A DNA stretch of 39,456 bases from Agmasoma carcini (nom. nud.) (taxonomy: Eukaryota; Microsporidia; Thelohaniidae): assembly GCA_029232285.1 (NCBI GenBank), contig JAOXFI010000033.1, positions 1 to 39,456 of the forward strand, in the 5' to 3' direction. The notes under the pieces were generated by a model that worked only from the letters and a program-made list of their open reading frames with translations, searched no databases and had not been told where the DNA came from. Shown one piece after another: positions 28,381-37,439 of this stretch. Each line of letters begins with the position of its first letter. Position 1 is the stretch's first letter. Position numbers and translations under genes: made by a program.

Positions 28381-29316
28381 ATGCTCTTAATAAATACCAT
28401 CAAAACGTTTTATCTGAAGTTAAGTGCCGAAGATAAATTCTTAGGTAGTAGTGGAAGATACATTACAATAGTTGAACCAAATAATGCTTTGAACTTCCAC
28501 ATTGAACAGGAAGACAGGAATGATGGAGTAGGATACTTAATAACAGATCACCGATACTTAGGACAATATGGTTTTCGTTTAAGAAAAACACGTCTATATA
28601 AAAGAAAAAGAAAATATGGAAGCAGACAACTTTATTCAATGGTGATATATAAAACAGGAGAAGTAATAATTAAAAATAATTCAAAATGTTTAACAAGAAC
28701 AAGCAGAGGTGTTGAAAGAAGAAATTGTGACAATCCATTGATTTTTCAAGTTTGTGATGATCGTAGGTGTTATCATAGACGTCATTGGACACATGAGCAC
28801 AATCCATACAGATTCTACATTGGTCCTAATGTTACATCAATGAAACAAACTTGTAGAGGCAAGGATTGTAATTCAAGACACTCAAGACACTCAAGACACT
28901 CAAGAAGGTCAAGAGGTTCAATAGGGTCAAGAGGATCAAGAGGGTCAAATGGCTCAGATGGCTCAAGTGATTCAAATGGGTCAAGTGATTCAAATGATTC
29001 AGATTCTAATAATGATAATTCCTCATCAAGTTCTAATAGTGATTATTCAAGAGGAAATAATAACAAACCATGGAATGGATATTGGGATAATACACCAGGA
29101 TGGAAAAATCCTAAAAATAGCAATAATGGTGGCCATTATGGTTGGAACAATAACACTTCGGGATGGAATAGCAAGAATTCTGATGGTGGTAACTCAAATA
29201 ATGAAGGTTCTAAATATGGATTTAATATACCTAATAATGATGATGACTCATATATTGAAATCTCAGATAACAATCCTTTATCAAGTGTTCTTACCAATAG
29301 CATTTTTGGATGTTAA
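28381..29316 (+). CDS. secreted beta-trefoil lectin-like protein 4 with long low-complexity tail
   Basis: A 311-residue protein. MLLINTIKTF is the leader, then YLKLSAEDKFLGSSGRYITI begins a trefoil domain that ends at about residue 135 with KCLTRTSRGVERRNC (Cys-x12-Cys) and LIFQV. The domain is unusually basic, with RKTRLYKRKRKYG. A tail of about 150 residues follows: three to four RHS repeats, then Arg-Gly-Ser, Asp-Ser-Asn and finally Asn/Gly/Trp-rich segments (GWKNPKN, GHYGWNNN). This has the look of an extracellular matrix or wall-associated tail, which is inference. It is about 3.5 kb from the other three lectin-like genes. Confidence 0.65.
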   Translation: MLLINTIKTFYLKLSAEDKFLGSSGRYITIVEPNNALNFHIEQEDRNDGVGYLITDHRYLGQYGFRLRKTRLYKRKRKYGSRQLYSMVIYKTGEVIIKNNSKCLTRTSRGVERRNCDNPLIFQVCDDRRCYHRRHWTHEHNPYRFYIGPNVTSMKQTCRGKDCNSRHSRHSRHSRRSRGSIGSRGSRGSNGSDGSSDSNGSSDSNDSDSNNDNSSSSSNSDYSRGNNNKPWNGYWDNTPGWKNPKNSNNGGHYGWNNNTSGWNSKNSDGGNSNNEGSKYGFNIPNNDDDSYIEISDNNPLSSVLTNSIFGC

Positions 29317-29404
29317 TCAATAAATTTGTAAATATTAAATTCTTAAGATTTATAAATAAGATAATTAATATATGAATATTATTATTGATCTACAATAGTT
29401 CAAT

Positions 29405-29790
29405 AATCCACATGGGGTAGAGTGATAAAGATGGTAAAAATGGCTGATTTGACTATAACAGATCAATATTAGGGCTAAAACAGGGCTTTGAAGAATACGG
29501 ATAACCTTGTTCACTTTGGGAAACTAGTTTATGATAATAGAATAGACACATCAGTATCCCTAAGATATAAACCTTGGTGTGCGTAATAGCATTAAACTTA
29601 GCTACAATATAGTATGGCTTCTTTAAAGTCTTTTATCAAACATGATGTGTGTATGATTGCTATCCCACGCTCTCCATCCCTTCTACATTCCACTTTGACT
29701 ATTGTTGTTTGATTTTAGGTATTTTATTTGCTATTTTGTTCTCTAGGTTGACACTTAAGATTATTTGTAGAAACGAATAATAAGAGTTGA
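29405..29790. mobile_element. dispersed element copy C
   Basis: The longest copy. It shares ordered blocks with copy B from ACATGGGGTAGAGTGATAA to ACTTAAGATTATTTGTAGAAA, and its 3' half with copy A. It has a GC-richer insert CCCACGCTCTCCATCCCTTC near 29665. It starts about 90 bases after the stop of lectin-like gene 4. Confidence 0.6.
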
Positions 29791-30149
29791 GAGTTTTTAA
29801 TTGATAATACTCTGTGTCATTTTGAATATTTCTATTTGACAAGCATATTGGATAACTAACTCTATTATTTAACATTATAAGAAGCTATAAATGCTTATTC
29901 ATGTTCTATGTTTTGTATGTTAAATATTTTATTATGATTTTATTTCTAAAAATGTTGAATTTTGTTAGTTGATAAGTTCATTTTACATAATATCACTATT
30001 TATATCTTAATTTATTTGTGATGACAATAGTTAACGGTTAATACCACATCATATCTATGTAAAATTATTTATACCTTGTTTAATATCAAAATATATTTTT
30101 AAAACCTAAAATATTCCAACATATTTATATCTTATTAAATATCACAGTA
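29791..30149. other. A+T-rich spacer
   Basis: Unique A+T-rich sequence; no gene or RNA seen. Confidence 0.6.
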
Positions 30150-30370
30150 TGTTTCTAACCATGACTAAACATGATTGACCTTAACTAATCATGACTAGCG
30201 TTGAACAATCTTGATTAACCATGACTATAACCTTAAATATAACCATTACTAGCCTTGACTAACCATGACTAACCATGACTAACTAATTAACCATTACTAA
30301 CCCTGACTAACTAATCAACCTTGACTATAATCATTACTAGCCTTGACTTACATGATTAACCATGTCGAAT
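30150..30370. repeat. ACCATGACTAA minisatellite
   Basis: Irregular copies of AACCATGACTAA, CCTTGACTAA and ACCATTACTAGCCTTGACT. The same family and orientation as the arrays near 3.6 and 22.1 kb. Confidence 0.9.
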
Positions 30371-30614
30371 CAAGTTTTATTCTTCTTTATAATTAATAAA
30401 AACTTTGATTTATATATTTTTTACATTTAGCAAAAAAATAAACAAATAAAAATTTTAAAAAAAATACAGCTTTTCTTATGGAAACCATCAATAATAAATC
30501 AACAACCCTCAATAAACATCATTTTATTATGATTCAACCTCATAACAATGACAATTTATATTTTACTTTTAATAATTCCATTTTACTTTCGTAATCAAAA
30601 ATTTACCATTCCAG

Positions 30615-31037
30615 ATGCCTAGAAGAAAAGCAATGACTTTCAAAACTCCTAAGAGGACTGGGACAACTCCAACCCTCAAAAAAGTATCAAACTCATTAGA
30701 ATCCATAGAAAATGAACTAATATCTTCATATAGAGATGAAAACCAACTCTTAAGAAACATAAAACAGGACGCTCTCCTTTACAAAAATTTACTTGGAATT
30801 TCAATAGAAGATTTTGATACTTACAAAACAATTACAATCGAAAGGGAATCTAACAACGTCAAAATATATCTGAAATTTAACATACGTGACTACAAGGGAA
30901 AGTATGAGTTCAAACTTGTGGATCATGGAAATTGCGACCTCCCCGAGTACATGACAGATGTCCTTGAGTTTGAAAAGGCAGAACTCGGTAAATTATTTTA
31001 CAAAGGATTCCAAGCTGTATATGAAAAAGTTGGATAA
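30615..31037 (+). CDS. small protein resembling the Csm1/Pcs1 (monopolin) C-terminal domain
   Basis: A 140-residue protein. The first 25 residues are basic and Thr/Pro-rich (MPRRKAMTFKTPKRTGTTP), followed by a short helical, possibly coiled-coil segment at about 26-65, then an RWD-like alpha/beta domain: ISIEDFDTYKTITIE, VKIYLKFNIRDYKGKYEFKLV, and DLPEYMTDVLEFEKAELGKLFYK. The last block resembles the LP-x-YL...I-F...L..FY signature at the end of Csm1/Pcs1, a kinetochore-clamping subunit of monopolin in yeasts. The coiled coil is much shorter than in yeast Csm1. Other RWD-type kinetochore proteins (Spc24/25, CENP-O/P) are alternatives. Its stop lies 14 bases from the stop of the PH-domain gene. 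Confidence 0.5.
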   Translation: MPRRKAMTFKTPKRTGTTPTLKKVSNSLESIENELISSYRDENQLLRNIKQDALLYKNLLGISIEDFDTYKTITIERESNNVKIYLKFNIRDYKGKYEFKLVDHGNCDLPEYMTDVLEFEKAELGKLFYKGFQAVYEKVG

Positions 31038-31051
31038 TAAATATTTGAAAT

Positions 31052-33139
31052 TTAAATAAAATCTTTATTTTTGTGGATGGTGTGGATACATTTTCTATAC
31101 CAGTAGTCTCTGTTCTGCTCGTGATCAAATGCTAATACTACACCATTCCCTTCATATCTAAAACATATTCTAAAGGGGTGTGACCTTTCTTCGAAGTCAT
31201 ATTTGTCGAAGTTTAGAGCTGCATGCAAATTCCAATTACCCTTGGCATATTTTGAACCATCATACTTGTGATATAGAAGAACACCACTTTTTAATAAAAC
31301 AAAGTACTTTTGGTGCCAAAAACATGAGAAAATTCTTCTCTTCTTTAAAATATGACCTTCAGCTATGATTTCATCCTTTTCTCTATATTTTAGAACATCT
31401 GATTCAGATTGAAGTCTTGTTAATACAGGAGGCACATATTGTGGCTCTTCAATTGTGAAAGTTTCATTGTTTGATTCATCAAATACAACTTTCTTTTCGT
31501 TGTTACTTTTTTGTGATTCACTTTCATTTATTGAAATATCCTTCATTTTATTAGTAACGATATCATCCTCTTTCCTTTTTGATGAAATATCAGGGGATTC
31601 ACTAATCGAGGGTTTATTTTCAACATGATGTATTTCATTTTTATGATGTTGGTTTTCGGCATGCTGTTTATCGTCTGCTTGAGTACCAACCTCAGCATGA
31701 TGGCCCTCTTCTTCGTGATGATGGTTTTCAGCATGCTTCTCATCCTCTGCTTGAGTACCAACCATAACATGATGACCCTCTTCTTCGTGATGATGGTTTT
31801 CAGCATGCTTCTCATCCTCTGCTTGAGTACCAACCATAACATGATGACTCTCTTCTTCGTGATGTTGCTTATCTTCTATATGCTTCTCATCAATTTGATG
31901 ATTGTCTTTTTTATTTTCTATTATACACTCATCAATAGATTTTTCATTTTCTTTATCTCTAGTAACTTCAGTCTCTGGTTCAAGTTTATGAGGGTTCTTA
32001 ACTGCATTTATATGCTTTTTATCTTCATTTGTAGGTTCTTCATCATCAATTGATCCATTGCTGCTCTCACTTAAACTTATTTTATATGTTTCCTCTTCTT
32101 TTCCTAGTTCTTCTATGTGATCTTCAATAATATCATTATCTTGATCTTTTATAAAATCAGCCTCTTCTTTTGTATCTTTAGCATCAACCTTAGCTATATT
32201 AAGGCTCGATTGCTCTAAACTCGATCCTTTTACTTTCTTAGGCTTTTTATATTCGAAATTTTTATTTTTCTTCTTATTTGACGAAACAACTACTGTTTTG
32301 TTTTTCTTTGTTTTAATAACCCTAGCAGAGCTATTGACATTAGCTGAAATGAAACTTGGTCTTTTATTATTATTTGCTGGTTGCTTTTCTATAAAAGGAT
32401 CCAATTCATCAGCACCTAAGACTTGCGGTTCAGGACTATCGGCTATGTTTTTATTTGTTATAGTTGATGTTGCATCAGAAGAAATTGGTGTAAGACTTTC
32501 AGTATTACTTGATACGTTATCTGATTTGACTTTCTCTCTCTTCTCTCTAACTGATCTCCGACTTGATAGTATTTCAGAATCTGTTCTTGATAAGGAATAC
32601 ATGCTAGTTCTGGCATCTCTACCAAGTTTAACATCTTCATCCTTGTTTACTTGTTCAGTTTCGACAGGCTTAACAGTTTCTTTATTGTTTTCTGCTTCAT
32701 CTTTAGACATTACTCCTTTATTTTTTTGAGAATTTAAATATTTTTCTGATTGATCAATAACGTTGATAGGGGGAATTTCAGGCAATTTGTCAGAATCAGT
32801 TTGATATAAATCAATGGAATCAGTTTTTGGTTGGTTAGGAATGTTAATAAGGGGCATACCAAATGATGTATCTAATCTATAATTGTCTTCTGATTGGTCA
32901 GGAGAGTTGATGAGAGGTGTTCCTAGTAATAAGTTTGATTTAGATGAATTTGAGTTTTTGTAAAGATTTTTTTTGATTCTTCTACTGGTTAAAGTATTTT
33001 TAAATATTTTTTTAGAAGATTTAGTCTCTATAGGAAGACTATGTACTTTTATGTGAATATTTTCAGCGCTTCCTTCATAAATATTGGTTTTGTTTCCATC
33101 TTTGTCAACTTTATATATTTTTTTAATCTTTCTTGACAT
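31052..33139 (-). CDS. PH-domain protein with disordered, His/Glu-repeat region
   Basis: A 695-residue protein. Residues about 590-692 form a pleckstrin-homology domain: EGHILKKRR, FWHQKYFVLLKSGVLLYHKY, FRICFR, and the signature C-terminal Trp in RDYWYRKC. PH domains bind phosphoinositides or protein partners and target proteins to membranes. The first 580 residues are low-complexity, Ser/Lys/Glu/Asp-rich and probably disordered, with basic patches such as KTKKNKTVVV. Residues about 425-500 contain three to four copies of a 24-residue His/Glu/Ala repeat (HHEEEGHHVMVGTQAEDEKH). It is reminiscent of yeast polarity or cortical PH proteins, but orthology cannot be stated. An A+T-rich TATATAAAATT precedes the ATG. 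Confidence 0.8.
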   Translation of the reverse strand: MSRKIKKIYKVDKDGNKTNIYEGSAENIHIKVHSLPIETKSSKKIFKNTLTSRRIKKNLYKNSNSSKSNLLLGTPLINSPDQSEDNYRLDTSFGMPLINIPNQPKTDSIDLYQTDSDKLPEIPPINVIDQSEKYLNSQKNKGVMSKDEAENNKETVKPVETEQVNKDEDVKLGRDARTSMYSLSRTDSEILSSRRSVREKREKVKSDNVSSNTESLTPISSDATSTITNKNIADSPEPQVLGADELDPFIEKQPANNNKRPSFISANVNSSARVIKTKKNKTVVVSSNKKKNKNFEYKKPKKVKGSSLEQSSLNIAKVDAKDTKEEADFIKDQDNDIIEDHIEELGKEEETYKISLSESSNGSIDDEEPTNEDKKHINAVKNPHKLEPETEVTRDKENEKSIDECIIENKKDNHQIDEKHIEDKQHHEEESHHVMVGTQAEDEKHAENHHHEEEGHHVMVGTQAEDEKHAENHHHEEEGHHAEVGTQADDKQHAENQHHKNEIHHVENKPSISESPDISSKRKEDDIVTNKMKDISINESESQKSNNEKKVVFDESNNETFTIEEPQYVPPVLTRLQSESDVLKYREKDEIIAEGHILKKRRIFSCFWHQKYFVLLKSGVLLYHKYDGSKYAKGNWNLHAALNFDKYDFEERSHPFRICFRYEGNGVVLAFDHEQNRDYWYRKCIHTIHKNKDFI
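31640..31875 (-). repeat. 72-bp in-frame coding repeat in PH-domain gene
   Basis: Three near-identical 72-base units (phase points TTCTTCG at 31709, 31781, 31853) plus a degenerate flanking unit encode the 24-residue His/Glu repeats. Units are highly similar, so recent expansion is likely. Confidence 0.9.
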
Positions 33140-33680
33140 AATTTTATATATTTTTTTCTTTTTATGTTAAGGGATACTCCTATTTAGTAATGTGTATTGG
33201 TTGCTAAGTTAAGATGAATGATAATGAACTAAGTTTGCTTTCTTTGACAAATAAACTATATTGGAAATGGTGTATGGTCAAATAGATCATATTTGTTTAT
33301 GATCAAATTTAGACTTTAGATATAATTACAATACTAAAATATAAAATATATTGTTTGTAGATGTGGAGTTAGTATGTTGATTTTTATTCTTTAATATTAT
33401 TTCTTTTTTAAAATTTACAATACGATATAAATTAAAATATTATTAGAATTATAGTTATAAACATGCGATATTTTTGTAAAGGTACTTAACCTACCTGGTT
33501 AAAAAATTGAAATTATTGCTTATTTGATATATATGACTAATAAACATATATAATCATGTTTTATAGTGCAAATTCTATATTATACAATTCATTTGATCAT
33601 TATATATTAATAAGTATATCAAAACTTTGATTTTTATGAATTTCAATAGATCAATCCCTAATAAATTTAAAATATTTTGA
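33140..33680. other. intergenic region without a recognised feature
   Basis: A+T-rich spacer between two minus-strand genes. I see no gene or repeat array; it presumably includes the promoter of the PH-domain gene at its left end. Confidence 0.6.
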
Positions 33681-35303
33681 TCAAATAACATTTTTATTTA
33701 TCAAATAGCCCTCTAATACATGTTTTACATTCAACTTAAAAGATGTAGTGCATCTTTTTAGCTTATTCATCTCTTCAACATAATCTTTTTTATGAAATTG
33801 ATCTGAATATTTCTTTTTTATTATTTCTAAAATTCTAAAGTTTATTTTTTTTACAAAAATGAAGTCTTTTTTTGTCAAGGAAAATATTTTGTTAAGTTTT
33901 CTTATTTTCTTCGTTTTAGTTTCAATTTTAAACAATGAATGAAGTTCTTCTAAGTAAATATTCGATAATAATTCATTGTTTAACTCTTTAAGTATAAATT
34001 TTGTTTCCTGTAGAATAAAAAAGTTATTTTCGCTAGCTTTAAAGTTTTTATCACAAATATGATCAATCGTACTGCATTCTATATTGTTATACTGTATATC
34101 ATCAATAAATGGCTGCACTTTAGATTGTTGATCTGGTTTTTTGATATAACTGATTAGTTTATCAGTGAATATGTTATTATTTATGTTTTTACCACTTTGC
34201 TTCTTAGAAATATCAATAGCTTCCCCTTCCGTGTCAAATCGAAGATCAAAAGTCCTCTCTTCTCTCTTTAAATCAACACCATAGTAACCCTTGATCGCCT
34301 TATCCTTAATATAATTACTATTATTCATATTTTCACATCCTTTGTCACAACAATCACTAGGTAGTGTATAGTTTTTAAATAGCTTATTTATGAAGTCTCT
34401 AAACTCCTTAATGTTTAAATTTAAGCTTATATTGTAATTTCTACAAAAAATCAAGTTTTTAAACATGGATTTGCTTTCTATGAAGCTTTTTCTTATGAAA
34501 TTATCTTGAAAATCAAGAAATTTATATTTTTTTAAAAAATTATTAAAACTTGTAAAATTCGTAAAATTTGGTTTGATTTTATGTTCTAATTTTTTATAAT
34601 AGCTTAAAAATTTGTTAGTCTTTATCATATAAAGCTTACTGTCTTGATCTATTGGTTTCATTTCAATATCAAAGGTTCTAATATTGTAGAAAAGTAGTGT
34701 TTCCACTAGAAATATGATATCTTTGCTCCCTTGACCATCTATTAACAGGTCTGTCAAGTATTCTAACAAATTAGAATAGTCATAATCCCTATAATAGTTA
34801 ATATCAATAGTTAAATCTTCTATTGTTACTTCTTTGTTATAAAATTGTAAAATCTTGTAATCCATAAAGCATTTCTTACTTATTTTTAGGTAAATCAATA
34901 TATTTTCTAAGTTTCTTAGTGGTATATGGCATGTAAGAGTACAAAATAGATCATTATTTGTGTAATATATCCTTTTATAATGTATATCACTTATACCTCC
35001 TTCTATACCAACATTCTTAAGGTCTAAATAATATTTTTTAACTACATTGAACTTTATATTCTTTTTATCAGAAATAAATTCCAAACTAATTTCCTTATCA
35101 TCTACAAATATTTTTTGGTCGTCATAAAAAATTTCTCCTATAAAATTTCTCTCAATTTCGAAATCGATTTGATGAGGTTCCCAATATTCTATGTTATAGA
35201 TGTTAGATACTCTTTTATAAATATATTGTCTTGTATTCTTTGAAGAGGGACACAATAGATCATTAATTATTTGCTGTGAGCAGAACTTGTTGATTATTTT
35301 CAT
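33681..35303 (-). CDS. unrecognised 540-aa protein, possibly gamma-tubulin-complex-like
   Basis: No certain family. The ATG is the first in frame, preceded on the minus strand by an AAAATTTTCC box as in the 891-residue gene. Residues 10-30 (QQIINDLLCPSSKNTRQYIYK) and about 140-205 (FMDYKILQFYNKEVTIEDL then LLEYLTDLLIDGQGSKDIIFLVETLL) follow the pattern of the N-terminal helical region of GCP/Spc97-Spc98 proteins: a Y..L...E/N...T...L segment and then a kG..il..L helix. The last 110 residues are helical and Lys-rich. A Lys/Asn/Asp-rich variable insertion lies around 330-410. This is weak pattern resemblance only; a profile search is needed to accept or drop it. Confidence 0.65.
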   Translation of the reverse strand: MKIINKFCSQQIINDLLCPSSKNTRQYIYKRVSNIYNIEYWEPHQIDFEIERNFIGEIFYDDQKIFVDDKEISLEFISDKKNIKFNVVKKYYLDLKNVGIEGGISDIHYKRIYYTNNDLFCTLTCHIPLRNLENILIYLKISKKCFMDYKILQFYNKEVTIEDLTIDINYYRDYDYSNLLEYLTDLLIDGQGSKDIIFLVETLLFYNIRTFDIEMKPIDQDSKLYMIKTNKFLSYYKKLEHKIKPNFTNFTSFNNFLKKYKFLDFQDNFIRKSFIESKSMFKNLIFCRNYNISLNLNIKEFRDFINKLFKNYTLPSDCCDKGCENMNNSNYIKDKAIKGYYGVDLKREERTFDLRFDTEGEAIDISKKQSGKNINNNIFTDKLISYIKKPDQQSKVQPFIDDIQYNNIECSTIDHICDKNFKASENNFFILQETKFILKELNNELLSNIYLEELHSLFKIETKTKKIRKLNKIFSLTKKDFIFVKKINFRILEIIKKKYSDQFHKKDYVEEMNKLKRCTTSFKLNVKHVLEGYLINKNVI

Positions 35304-37439
35304 AACAGGAAGATTTTTTTTTCTAAAAAAGGAAAATTTTAGAAAAGGAGTTGCTATTAGAATAAAGGGAGAACCGAAAATGACATTGATATATTTATTT
35401 ATAATTTGTTTATTTATTATAAACTATGTTGATAGGTATATTGATTTATTGAATATGAGAATGTTGATATACTCATATATGTGGTATTTTCAGTGCTTGT
35501 TTTATTATAGTAAGGTATGATAATTAGTAATATGAGTATAAGTTTAAATATTTATGGTATTTATTTAAATAGAAGGGTGATTTATAGTTTATAAACTGTT
35601 GATAATAGAATATAGCAGATTTGTCTATGATGACCATTTAAATAATATAAATAGATTAATTTGTGATAAAGATTAAAAATAGTACAATTATGTTACAAGG
35701 TTCTTGATAATAGTAATATGTGTATACTTGGTTAAGTATGGGTGTGTTCTACAAAGAATTTATACTCCTAAGGGACATAATAATAGTAATATGTGGATAC
35801 TTGGTTAAGTATGATGTATTCTACAAAGAATTTATACTCTTAAGGGACAGAATGAGAACATTTTGATTGGTTGAACTATAACAGTTGTAGAACCTTTAAA
35901 ACTAATCATGAATAAGTTTATTAGCGGGTATAATTACCCAAGAAAAATAATAGTTGTTAGAAACATTCTTACCTTTTTCAAATTTCCTAAAAGTTTATAT
36001 ATAAAAACTGAAAAAATTAGAAAACATCAACAGTAAGATTTAAAGAGAAAAAACGAGTGGGCATTCATACACTCACCATGCTTTGTTAAAAGGCAGTAGA
36101 GACAAAACGTTATATAATCTTAGATGGTGATGGTAAGATTTTGAAGACAACGTACATCACTGAAGGAAAAGACAGTCACCCTTAAGATGATTGATTTTTG
36201 GTGATCCGTATAAATATAAATATAAGTATTGTTATAATTATAGTTATTACCGTATACTATTATAAATATTTTGGTGACCTGATTAAGTACCAAATGGATA
36301 ATTTTCGACTATAAAAGATTTAATAAAAGATTTACTTATTGGGTTTTAGTGAGCGGAATGGTAAATCTTTGGGTGGTTATGTTAACCACTATAATAGTAA
36401 CAAGATGAATAAATTGTCTTTTAATAAAGTTTTATTTACTTCATAGATGAGTCCTTCTGTGTACAGCATCAATATCATAAACATTATTGCAATTATGAGC
36501 TGTCATTAATCTTTAGGTTTTATTTTAAATTTAATGAAACAAATTCTAAAATGAGACTATTGAAATGAAGTATCACTGAGGATATAGCTTGAGTGACCCT
36601 GGGTTGTCAATATTAATATTTTTTAATAATTTTATTATATCAATAAATATTATAAGAATATAACAGATACATTTCTAAAAAAGGCTGAACCTAGATCATC
36701 TGTGCAAGATATTTTACAAAAATATCAAAAAATATTAATTTTACGTTCACGGGGTTGACAAAAACTAATTTAAATGTGATTACAACAACTATAAAACGAA
36801 TTGAATAATATTAATAAAGGAATTAAAGGCAATAAAACTTTTCTGAGTAATTTACACAAATAAACTTGTTTAACACATGTTTTAAAAATATTAATAGGAT
36901 AAGATAATATAGTACTTTTCAAAAAGTTTAAAGATTTTATCAAAACGTTATATTTTTTTTCAAAAATATATATAACCCTTATATATCCAATAATATGACA
37001 AAAAATAATAATTATAAACATTTATTTTCAAAATTTTGGAAATTTTTATATATTGAACGGTTCAGATTTAAGCTAAATGAGAAGTTCAAGAGATGATTCA
37101 AATAATAATCCGTTGGGTATGCGCATGTCAAATAAAATATTTAGAAATTAAGGGTTAGTAAATATAGGTTTGATTTAATTTGACTATACTGATCTCTTAG
37201 TACATAATTTACATCTTTTATCACAATCAATGTCCTTATGTTAGTTTACCTTTCAATAATACAATTCCAATTTTTCAGTAATAATGTTATATATTAATCT
37301 GCTCAATCGAAATATTTTTGATTAATGACATTTTTTAATAAAAAGGTTAAAAACTAAATTATTTTAATAATGAAAGATTAAAATTATGATACCAGATAAT
37401 TTGATAAAAATTGATATATAGAATATGTAAAACAGTTCT
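35304..37439. other. gene desert with decayed sequence
   Basis: More than 2 kb without a supported gene. It contains a 72-base direct repeat (listed separately) and islands near 36040-36180 and 36300-36420 of higher complexity but with broken frames. A TTGAACTATAACAG match to dispersed elements B and C lies near 35873. Confidence 0.6.
35709..35852. repeat. 72-bp direct repeat
   Basis: Two copies of a unit starting AATAGTAATATGTG, containing ATACTTGGTTAAGTAT (itself a near-palindrome) and CTACAAAGAATTTATACTC, and ending AAGGGACA, at a spacing of about 72 bases. A few substitutions separate the copies. Confidence 0.85.

Noticed and set aside
22391..29316. Idea that the lectin-like genes are ribosome-inactivating toxins
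   Set aside because: Only the beta-trefoil (B-type) module is present; there is no catalytic A-chain-like domain anywhere in the window.
31180..32729. Several plus-strand frames opposite the PH-domain gene
   Set aside because: Antisense of Glu/Lys/Ser-rich coding sequence, which reads as Leu/Phe/Ser strings.
36770..37021. 83-codon minus-strand hydrophobic frame in the second desert
   Set aside because: No motif, promoter or neighbour support; similar frames are expected in such A+T-rich sequence.
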